In this document: one piece after another, positions 8,226-17,386 of the stretch
Position numbering within the stretch: the first letter of the stretch is position 1
Layout: the number at the start of each line of letters is the position of its first letter
NCBI RefSeq assembly: GCF_014132355.1
Contig: NZ_BLZO01000024.1
Location: 1 to 64,000 of the forward strand
From: Okeania sp. KiyG1
GTDB taxonomy: Bacteria > Cyanobacteriota > Cyanobacteriia > Cyanobacteriales > Microcoleaceae
Direction: 5' to 3'
DNA length: 64,000 nucleotides
Program-made: the position numbers and the translations under genes
Notes under the pieces: generated by a model
Told to the model about the DNA's origin: nothing
Database searches by the model: none
Seen by the model: the letters and a program-made list of their open reading frames with translations, nothing else

Positions 8226-8859
8226 GTTTAGTAGAACGGATGATAGTGCTAAACCTGTTATTTCCCTGTTAGCTTTCCAAGAAGATAGAGCAGTAGGACA
8301 TATTATGTTCTCAAGAGTTACTCTGGAGCCAAATGTTCCTTTATCAATTTCAATTCTGGGTCCCCTAGCAGTTATGCCTGATGTTCAAAAACAAGGTATT
8401 GGCAGTAAATTGATTCAAAAAGGATTAGAGATTTTATCAACATCTGGAGTGGATTTAGTTTTTGTCCTCGGTCATCCTACATATTATCCACGTTTTGGAT
8501 TTAAACCTGCAGGGGAGCTTGGGTTTGAGCCTACCTATCCTATACTTGAAAAGAATGCAGATGCTTGGATGGTTCAGGAATTACGTCCGGGAATTATTGG
8601 CAGTTTCAGTGGAAGAATTATCTGTGCAGATAGTTTGGATGACCCTAGGCATTGGCAGGAGTGAAGAGAAAGGAGATAATAATTGGTTGTCAAGTAGAAG
8701 TAAAACTAATTGGTGGGCCAAAAGTTAGGGATGATACTATGTTTTTTGTTTAGAAATTAGAGGAGTAAATGCGATGATCGGTAGCTGTAGAAATTGAGAG
8801 GGAGAAAATAATGGCTAAAATTAAGTCTGGCAAAGGGTTTGATGTGGGTAGAGGGTTTG

Positions 8860-9019
8860 AGGCGATCGTCGCAAATTCTCTATTGCTTGCCTGGCGGGGG
8901 TTTTGGCAAAATATCTTTTTTTGGCTCTTGCAAATTTTTGAGGGATTATGTTATTCTTTAATAGATGGTCGCAATCGAACCTTGAAAACTAAATATGGTA
9001 AGGGTTCTAAAATCCTGCA
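8860..9019 (+). promoter_or_regulatory. CRISPR leader
   Basis: This AT-rich, T-tract-containing, non-coding sequence directly precedes the first repeat and contains CGAACCTTGAAAAC, a motif I recall from cyanobacterial leaders. The opposite end of the array runs straight into the end of the TPR gene with no such sequence. The array is therefore probably transcribed left to right. An open frame at 8811-9053 crosses the leader into the first repeat and I do not regard it as a gene. Confidence 0.7.
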
Positions 9020-11077
9020 GTTGAAACTTACTAAAATCCCTATTAGGGATTGAAACGTATAAATACATCACCCAACAAAAATCATAAGCAAAGTTGAAAC
9101 TTACTAAAATCCCTATTAGGGATTGAAACGGGAAGCAGACACACTTCAAAAAGTGAAAGGTCTAAAAGTTGAAACTTACTAAAATCCCTATTAGGGATTG
9201 AAACCTTTTTTGAACTTACCCATTACCAGCCTCCCATTGGTTGAAACTTACTAAAATCCCTATTAGGGATTGAAACGAATAAATCCTACCGGGTTCATAA
9301 GCCCATCCACGTTGAAACTTACTAAAATCCCTATTAGGGATTGAAACCTAGCTCTTTTATAAAATCATTAGCTTTTACCGAAGGGTTGAAACTTACTAAA
9401 ATCCCTATTAGGGATTGAAACGGACAAATTGTAGCTCTCACGGCTCAATTACAGACGTTGAAACTTACTAAAATCCCTATTAGGGATTGAAACAAAAATA
9501 TAATTGTGAAGCAGGAAAAATTTATAGGTTGAAACTTACTAAAATCCCTATTAGGGATTGAAACAACAGTTACGACGAAGGAGACAAGATAATGTTATGT
9601 TGAAACTTACTAAAATCCCTATTAGGGATTGAAACCAACTTATCAAGCCAAAGCCTTAAAGCAACAGGAGTTGAAACTTACTAAAATCCCTATTAGGGAT
9701 TGAAACGAGAGATGAAGGAAGAATGGGTAATAGACCTTAAGTTGAAACTTACTAAAATCCCTATTAGGGATTGAAACAGCTGTGCGCTAATCACAAATAT
9801 CATCCTAACAAAATGTTGAAACTTACTAAAATCCCTATTAGGGATTGAAACTTAGAAGATAATGGTTCTGCTAGAATATCTCCCTCTGTTGAAACTTACT
9901 AAAATCCCTATTAGGGATTGAAACAAAATTACCCCTATAGTAGACTTTTCGGCTTCTAAGTTAGTTGAAACTTACTAAAATCCCTATTAGGGATTGAAAC
10001 TTCTGTTTCTACAGGCAACTACATAACTATTGAAATAGTTGAAACTTACTAAAATCCCTATTAGGGATTGAAACAGTATAAAATAGCCTGGGTTAAGGGC
10101 GGCTCGATCCATGTTGAAACTTACTAAAATCCCTATTAGGGATTGAAACGTATACAACCAACCTGCTCATAAGGCGGATATAAGTTGAAACTTACTAAAA
10201 TCCCTATTAGGGATTGAAACAATATCTGGAACAAGAGCAGCTACTCCAGCAACCAAGTTGAAACTTACTAAAATCCCTATTAGGGATTGAAACATATTTA
10301 TTGTATTTGAGTCTAATAATCGCTACCAGTTGAAACTTACTAAAATCCCTATTAGGGATTGAAACATCAAACGAGAATAGTGAAAACAATGAGACAGAGT
10401 TGAAACTTACTAAAATCCCTATTAGGGATTGAAACAGAAATTTGATGTAACTCCAAATATTTTTTTGTGGTTGAAACTTACTAAAATCCCTATTAGGGAT
10501 TGAAACAAAATATCAAGTATTTGTTGGCTCTACTAAAGCGTTGAAACTTACTAAAATCCCTATTAGGGATTGAAACAAGGACAAGCAGTACTATAAAGAT
10601 TAAGGAGGATTGTTGAAACTTACTAAAATCCCTATTAGGGATTGAAACATATGTGGCTTCCTTTATCGTCGCTAATGGTCTGGGTTGAAACTTACTAAAA
10701 TCCCTATTAGGGATTGAAACCATTCATGATAGTTTTACTCCTAATAATAACTACGTTGAAACTTACTAAAATCCCTATTAGGGATTGAAACATACTCCTC
10801 TTGTGGATTATTAATAATATCAAGTACGTTGAAACTTACTAAAATCCCTATTAGGGATTGAAACTATAGGGATTCCAGCGATTAGTATTAATGGTCTGGG
10901 TTGAAACTTACTAAAATCCCTATTAGGGATTGAAACGAATACCTGAAAATACCAAAAGCTAATTTTAGGTGTTGAAACTTACTAAAATCCCTATTAGGGA
11001 TTGAAACATAATATCTAGGTAGCGATCGCCTGTAGTGATAGTTGAAACTTACTAAAATCCCTATTAGGGATTGAAAC
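9020..11077 (+). CRISPR. CRISPR array, 29 repeats and 28 spacers
   Basis: I count 29 repeats of 37 bp (starting GTTGAAACTTAC and ending AGGGATTGAAAC) with starts at 9020, 9093, 9168 and so on to 11041. The copies appear identical, including the last one. Spacers are 33-39 bp and all differ. The GATTGAAAC 3' end is the usual 8-nt-tag type of class 1 (type I or III) systems. No cas gene is present in the window, so the effector must be encoded elsewhere if the array is used. Confidence 0.99.
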
Positions 11078-11097
11078 AAGTATTCATTCTTGCCCTA

Positions 11098-12501
11098 TTA
11101 AATTGATTTAATATCAGCATTCCGCTCAATTTTATCAATTACTTCTTTAACTCTTTCATACTCTAAATTTTTCTCTTCTTCTACAAACAATTCAGCAGCT
11201 TTCTGTAAATCTTCGAGAGCTTTTGGCAAATTTCCTAATTGCTGATATACAATTCCACGACTTTCATAAGCATTAGCAAAATTAGGCTGCAATTCAATGG
11301 CTCGATTAAGGTCTGCTAAAGCCGCTTCATAATCTCCTAATTCTAAGTAAGCAGCACCCCGATTATGATAAGTCAAAAATAGTTCTGGATTAAGCTTCAA
11401 AGCCAGATTATAATTAGAAATTGCCTCCCGATAATTTCCCAAAGAACTATAAGCATTCCCTCGATTATTGTAAGCATCTGGTAAATTTGGTTCAATTCCT
11501 AACGCCCGGTCGTAATCAATAATTGCTCCCCAGTTGTCTCCCAATAAACGACGAATATTACCCCGATTATTATAAGCATCTGCTAATTCAGGATTTGATT
11601 TAATTGCTTGAGAAAAATCTGCTATTGCCTGCTGATAATTTCCCAAGTTTTGCCAAATATTACCTCGATTTAGATAAGCTTCAGCATAATCGGGCTTAAG
11701 TTTAATTGCCCAATTATAATCCTCTATTGCACCCTGTTTATCTCCAAATTCAGTCCTAGCAACTCCGAGATTAAAATAAGTTTGAGCATGATTAGGTTTG
11801 AGTTTAATTACTTTAGAATAATCAGCAATAGCTCCTGGATAATCTCCTAATTTCCGCCGAATAATTCCCCGATTATTATAAGCATCCACAGCATTTGGCT
11901 CTAATTCTATTGCTTTGGAAAAATCAGCAATTGCACCTTGTTCATCTCCTATTCCAGAACGAGCAACACCACGATTACTATAGACATAAAATAAATTTGG
12001 TTCTAATTCAATAACTTTATCAAAATCTACAATTGCTGCTTGATAATTACCAATAATACTATGAATATTTCCTCGATTATAATAAGCTTCAACGCGACTA
12101 GGATCGAGATTAATTACATTGGTAAAATCTTCAATTCCCCCTTGATAGTCTGTTAATTCAATTCGTAAAATACCACGATTATAATAAGCCTCAATAAAAT
12201 CCGGTCTCAGCTCAATCGCTTTACTAAAATCATTCAAAGCTCCGGGAAAATTTCCATCATTATATTTATCGACACCCCGATTAAAATAAACAGAAGCATT
12301 TTTATTTTCCGAGTTATTATTAATAATTTTATCCTCACTTACAGCAGCATAATATTCTGTAGTAGTTTGAGCTAATACATATTGATGAGGGAAAATTATT
12401 CCAATTAAAGTAAAGATATAAGCGAGACGTAGTTTAACCGCATAAGTGTTCCGGAACAGTATTGGTCTTAAATATTTTTGTCTGATTAAAGTTTTGAACA
12501 T
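11098..12501 (-). CDS. Exported TPR-repeat protein
   Basis: This 467-aa protein has eleven 34-residue tetratricopeptide repeats (~residues 68-450) with the pattern AYNNRG...LGDYxGAIADYxKAIxLxP, a solenoid for protein-protein binding. The N-terminus is basic (MFKTLIRQKYLRPILFRN), then hydrophobic (AYIFTLIGIIFP) and ends in YVLAQ, which fits a signal peptide cleaved near residue 44. It has a good Shine-Dalgarno sequence (TTAGGAG) 6-7 nt before the ATG. Its stop is 20 bp from the last CRISPR repeat and the two are convergent. The start region, from the ribosome-binding site through codon 18, is the parent or a member of the long tandem array upstream, so transcription may have to cross that array. 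Partner unknown. Confidence 0.93.
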   Translation of the reverse strand: MFKTLIRQKYLRPILFRNTYAVKLRLAYIFTLIGIIFPHQYVLAQTTTEYYAAVSEDKIINNNSENKNASVYFNRGVDKYNDGNFPGALNDFSKAIELRPDFIEAYYNRGILRIELTDYQGGIEDFTNVINLDPSRVEAYYNRGNIHSIIGNYQAAIVDFDKVIELEPNLFYVYSNRGVARSGIGDEQGAIADFSKAIELEPNAVDAYNNRGIIRRKLGDYPGAIADYSKVIKLKPNHAQTYFNLGVARTEFGDKQGAIEDYNWAIKLKPDYAEAYLNRGNIWQNLGNYQQAIADFSQAIKSNPELADAYNNRGNIRRLLGDNWGAIIDYDRALGIEPNLPDAYNNRGNAYSSLGNYREAISNYNLALKLNPELFLTYHNRGAAYLELGDYEAALADLNRAIELQPNFANAYESRGIVYQQLGNLPKALEDLQKAAELFVEEEKNLEYERVKEVIDKIERNADIKSI

Positions 12502-15416
12502 TATTTACTCCTAATAATAAGTTATGAGCATTTGAGCAATTGAGAATTTGAGCTTTTTAATTGATGAAGCAAGCATTGGTTATAACTGTTCCGGAACAGT
12601 ATTGGTCTTAAATATTTTTGTCTGATTAAAGTGTTGAAAATTTTTCCTCCTAATCATAAGCTATGAGCATTTGAGCTTTTTAATGAATGAAGCAAGCATT
12701 TGTTATAACTGTTCCGGAACAGTATTGGTCTTGAATATTTTTGTCTGATTAAAGTGTTGAAAATTTTTCCTCCTAATCATAAGCTATGAGTATTTGAGCA
12801 ATTGAGAATTTGAGCTTTTTAATGAATGAAGCAAGCATTGGTTATAACTGTTCCGGAACAGTATTGGTCTTAAATATTTTTGTCTGATTAAAGTGTTGAA
12901 CATTTTTCCTCCTAATCATAAGCTATGAGCATTTGAGCAATTGAGAATTTGAGCTTTTTAATGAATGAAGCAAGCATTTGTTATAACTGTTCCGGAACAG
13001 TATTGGTCTTAAATATTTTTGTCTGATTAAAGTGTTGAAAATTTTTCCTCCTAATCATAAGCTATGAGCATTTGAGCAATTGAGCATTTGAGCTTTTTAA
13101 TGAATGAAGCAAGCATTTGTTATAACTGTTCCGGAACAGTATTGGTCTTAAATATTTTTGTCTGATTAAAGTGTTGAAAATTTTTCCTCCTAATCATAAG
13201 CTATGAGCATTTGAGCAATTGAGCATTTGAGCTTTTTAATGAATGAAGCAAGCATTTGTTATAACTGTTCCGGAACAGTATTGGTCTTAAATATTTTTGT
13301 CTGATTAAAGTGTTGAAAATTTTTCCTCCTAATAATCAGCTATGAGCATTTGAGCAATTGAGCATTTGAGCTTTTTAATGAATGAAGCAAGCATTGGTTA
13401 TAACTGTTCCGGAACAGTATTGGTCTTAAATATTTTTGTCTGATTAAAGTGTTGAACATTTTTCCTCCTAATCATAAGCTATGAGTATTTGAGCAATTGA
13501 GAATTTGAGCTTTTTAATGAATGAAGCAAGCATTTGTTATAACTGTTCCGGAACAGTATTGGTCTTAAATATTTTTGTCTGATTAAAGTGTTGAACATTT
13601 TTCCTCCTAATCATAAGCTATGAGCATTTTAGAATCTGAGAATTTGAGAATTTGAGCTTTTTAATGAATGAAGCAAGCATTGGTGATAAGTGTTCCGGAA
13701 CAGTATTGCTTCTAAATATTTTTGTCTGATTAAAGTGTTGAAAATTTTTCCTCCTAATAATCAGCTATGAGCATTTGAGCAATTGAGCATTTGAGCTTTT
13801 TAATGAATGAAGCAAGCATTTGTTATAACTGTTCCGGAACAGTATTGGTCTTAAATATTTTTGTCTGATTAAAGTGTTGAACATTTTTCCTCCTAATAAT
13901 CAGCTATGAGCATTTGAGCAATTGAGAATTTGAGCTTTTTAATGAATGAAGCAAGCATTTGTTATAAGTGTTCCGGAACAGTATTGGTCTTAAATATTTT
14001 TGTCTGATTAAAGTGTTGAAAATTTTTCCTCCTAATAATCAGCTATGAGTATTTGAGCAATTGAGAATTTGAGCTTTTTAATGAGTGAAACAAGCATTGG
14101 TTATAACTGTTCCGGAACAGTATTGGTCTTAAATATTTTTGTCTGATTAAAGTGTTGAACATTTTTCCTCCTAATCATAAGCTATGAGCATTTTAGAATC
14201 TGAGAATTTGAGAATTTGAGTTTTTTAATGAATGAAGCAAGCATTGGTGATAAGTGTTCCGGAACAGTATTGCTTCTAAATATTTTTGTCTGATTAAAGT
14301 GTTGAACATTTTTCCTCCTAATCATAAGCTATGAGTATTTGAGCAATTGAGAATTTGAGCTTTTTAATGAATGAAGCAAGCATTTGTTATAAGTGTTCCG
14401 GAACAGTATTGCTTCTAAATATTTTTGTCTGATTAAAGTGTTGAACATTTTTCCTCCTAATCATAAGCTATGAGTATTTGAGCAATTGAGAATTTGAGCT
14501 TTTTAATGAATGAAGCAAGTATTTGTTATAACTGTTCCGGAACAGTATTGGTCTTAAATATTTTTGTCTGATTAAAGTGTTGAACATTTTTCCTCCTAAT
14601 AATCAGCTATGAGTATTTGAGCAATTGAGCATTTCAGCTTTTTAATGAATGAAGCAAGCATTGGTTATAACTGTTCCGGAACAGTATTGGTCTTAAATAT
14701 TTTTGTCTGATTAAAGTGTTGAACATTTTTCCTCCTAATAATCAGCTATGAGTATTTGAGCAATTGAGAATTTGAGCTTTTTAATGAGTGAAACAAGCAT
14801 TGGTTATAACTGTTCCGGAACAGTATTGGTCTTAAATATTTTTGTCTGATTAAAGTGTTGAACATTTTTCCTCCTAATCATAAGCTATGAGCATTTTAGA
14901 ATCTGAGAATTTGAGAATTTGAGTTTTTTAATGAATGAAGCAAGCATTGGTGATAAGTGTTCCGGAACAGTATTGCTTCTAAATATTTTTGTCTGATTAA
15001 AGTGTTGAACATTTTTCCTCCTAATCATAAGCTATGAGTATTTGAGCAATTGAGAATTTGAGCTTTTTAATGAATGAAGCAAGTATTTGTTATAACTGTT
15101 CCGGAACAGTATTGGTCTTAAATATTTTTGTCTGATTAAAGTGTTGAACATTTTTCCTCCTAATAATCAGCTATGAGTATTTGAGCAATTGAGCATTTCA
15201 GCTTTTTAATGAATGAAGCAAGCATTGGTTATAACTGTTCCGGAACAGTATTGGTCTTAAATATTTTTGTCTGATTAAAGTGTTGAAAATGTTTCCTCCT
15301 AATAATCAGCTATGAGTATTTGAGCAATTGAGCATTTCAGCTTTTTAATGAGTGAAACAAGCATTGGTTATAACTGTTCCGGAACAGTATTGGTCTTAAA
15401 TATTTTTGTCTGATTA

Positions 15417-16486
15417 CAGCGGTTTTCATATGAATAAACCACAATGTTCAAACCAGCCCATGACATCATCTTCAGTAATTTGAGCGATACGGCTGACGCC
15501 ACGCTCCGCGAACGCTTCGCTGATAACTCGATCTAATTGCTCTTGAGTTCGAGCTTGACGAGAGCGGAGAAACTCTTTGAATTTTGACCAACATAGTTCG
15601 ATGGGTGACAAATCAGGTGAGTACGCAGGTAAGAAGATTAACTTGGCTCCTGTGGAGGAAATTAACTCTTGAATTCTAGAACCTTTGTGGACACTTAAAT
15701 TATCCATCAGTACAATGGCCCCTGGCCATAGTTGAGGTACTAAAATCTGCTCTATATATGTTTCAAATACATTTTTATTTGTACTACCAATTACGGTCAT
15801 TGATGCAATTAAACCATCCAAACTTAAAGCTCCTAAAACACTTGTATTCTTACCTTTATTTCTAGGGGCATTGCTGACTACTCTCTCTCCTACTTTTCCT
15901 CGACCATAAAGACGAGTCATCCCTAGATTAACTCCTGATTCGTCAACAAAAACCAAATTATTTATGTCTACTAAATCCAACCATTTTCGATAGTCATAGC
16001 GTTTTTGTTTTATATCTTCTCTGTCTTGTTCTGAAGCATAAAGACTTTTTTTTCTACTTATATTGAATTTTTTTAAAATTCGATACATTGTTGATACACT
16101 TACTTTCACTCCGGTTCTAATTTCTAAATATTCGCATAACTCACAAAGCATGCATATCTGGTTTTTGTTGGATTTTCTGCGCTCATTAAAGAATCAAAAT
16201 TGCCATCAATTTTAATCTTTGGCCCTCCTCCATGTTGCTTTGGATTCACAGTTCCTGTGGTTCTATAATGCCGTAATAAATTACGGACAAAAGTCAAGCT
16301 AACTTGAAATCTTTGTGCTATTTGACGTTGAGAACCTTCTTGATTTTGATAGGCTCTAATCACACGAATACGTAAATAAGCGTGAGTATGGTCTGGCCAT
16401 TTTTTCCTTCGGCGATCGCTCTAGATAACTATTTTCTCTTGAATTACATTTTACACTTTTGTGGTTCATCCATATGAAAAGCGCTG
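15417..16486 (-). mobile_element. IS630-family insertion sequence
   Basis: The element is 1070 bp with ~28-bp terminal inverted repeats (CAGCGGTTTTCATATGAAT against CAGCGCTTTTCATATGGAT when inverted). It is flanked by TA on both sides (15415-15416 and 16487-16488). Removing it and one TA restores the array unit GATTAAAGTG exactly, which proves insertion into a pre-existing tandem array. The MITE at 3762 shares its ends. Confidence 0.95.
15426..16400 (-). pseudogene. IS630 transposase, frameshifted
   Basis: The gene begins at 16400 (MARPYS), shifts frame near 16378, continues as IRAYQNQEGSQRQIAQRF (helix-turn-helix) to about 16145, and shifts again into the DDE catalytic part ending at 15426. 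Catalytic residues appear in VFVDESG, VLMDNLSVHK and YSPDLSPIELCW. The central shift lies where some IS630 members use programmed frameshifting; the N-terminal one looks like decay. A short dispersed repeat near 15490-15520 is translated in frame as AFAERGV. Confidence 0.85.
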
Positions 16487-16800
16487 TAAAGTGTTGAAAA
16501 TGTTTCCTCCTAATAATCAGCTATGAGCATTTGAGCAATTGAGCATTTCAGCTTTTTAATCAATGAAGCAAGCATTGGTTATAACTGTTCCGGAACAGTA
16601 TTGGTCTTAAATATTTTTGTCTGATTAAAGTGTTGAAAATGTTTCCTCCTAATAATCAGCTATGAGTATTTGAGCAATTGAGCATTTGAGCTTTTCAGCT
16701 TTTTAATGAATGAAGCAAGCATTCGTTATAAGTGTTCCGGAACAGTATTGCTTCTAAATATTGTCCTAATGATTAAGGTTTTGAGCATTTTTTCTCCTAT

Positions 16801-17386
16801 AATTGTGGTTTCCGTTTAGACAGTGGGGGGGTAGGAGCGAACGGCCGTTCGCCCCTACAGGTAGTTTATAATTCTATCTTTTGTGTAAGTCCTGATTTAT
16901 TTTACAAACACTGTCTAATATAATTCTGAATATCAAAAATTAATAATAAAGAATCTAATTAATCAACAGGATTTACGCACGGGCACTAAATTCAGTGAGG
17001 GCGTTAGCGGAGCAAAACGCCCCTACAGATGGTGGTTTAAAAGTCAATTTGCGTAAGTCCTGTATTCTTTTTTCACGCTTGGTATAATATGATTCTGAAT
17101 ATAAACAATTAAGGTGGTAGTGCATTGTAATTATATTTGTTACGAGACACGGTAGTGGGAGCATCTTGCTCCCGTATTCCCTTGCTCCCGTATTAGTGGG
17201 CAGGATGGCCGCACTTTTTCCTTTTTTCCTCTCTTGGTGCGCATTCCCTTGCGTCTAGCCTCCTCCGGAGGAGCTAAAGCTTTTCATGTCGGCGACAGCC
17301 GTTAGCGGAGCTTTGCGCTAGCAAAACGCCGACGCGGGGTCGCACCGCTTCTTCCTTCTTCCCTCTTCCTTCTTCCTTCTTCAAAT
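16801..17386. other. Repeat-rich intergenic region before recJ
   Basis: It contains an AGGACTTACGCA-type MITE (16968-17061) with an internal GCGTTAGCGGAGC segment, part of another copy near 16880-16895 (GTGTAAGTCCTGA), and at 17234-17345 GC-rich short repeats including GGTGCGCATTCCCTTGCG. The reverse complement of the latter lies inside the tnpB gene at ~7720. Polypyrimidine CTTCCTTC runs lead directly to the recJ start. There is no gene. Confidence 0.6.

Larger units (their letters stand above)
6714..8664 (+). pseudogene. GNAT acetyltransferase split by a TnpB element
   Basis: The N-terminal half begins at 6714 (MIIRDALDSDLDDVLSVERA, then AFGSDEFVEIVQ) and the remainder resumes at about 8225 and runs to 8664 (TDDSAKPVISLLAFQEDRAV, GPLAVMPDVQKQGIGSKLI with the acetyl-CoA loop, and LGHPTYYPRFGFKPA). 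Together they make an ordinary ~180-aa GNAT N-acetyltransferase of the YhbS type. The insertion separates the beta1/alpha1 segment from the acetyl-CoA binding core. The downstream fragment has an in-frame ATG at 8218 that could give a 148-aa protein, but it would lack the first structural elements. Confidence 0.85.
12447..16800 (-). repeat. 139-bp tandem array carrying repeated gene starts
   Basis: The palindrome CTGTTCCGGAACAG or its GTGTTCC variant recurs 24 times, first inside the TPR gene at 12447 and last at 16732, mostly every 139 bp and four times at 147 bp (an 8-bp-longer variant). On the minus strand each unit contains TTAGGAGGAAAAATG and then codons for MFNTLIRQKYLRPILFRN, almost the start of the TPR protein. 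About a dozen units keep ATG; ten have ATT at that position. With ATG, the ORF usually runs 30-39 codons and stops 19 nt before the next start. An IS630 element interrupts it at 15417-16486. Confidence 0.95.

Noticed and set aside
8811..9053. 80-codon ORF before the CRISPR array
   Set aside because: It overlaps the leader and runs into the first repeat; its last residues are translated repeat. A leader is the better explanation.
10207..11079. Minus-strand ORFs in the CRISPR array
   Set aside because: They are translations of repeats and spacers (recurrent SIPNRDFSKFQ), not genes.
12447..16800. The 139-bp array as a second CRISPR-like locus
   Set aside because: Almost the whole unit is repeated, with no unique spacers, so it is an ordinary tandem array.
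16968..17386. tRNA or small RNA suggested by GC-rich stem-loops
   Set aside because: The stems are inverted ends and interiors of dispersed repeats seen elsewhere; no cloverleaf or T-loop motif was found.
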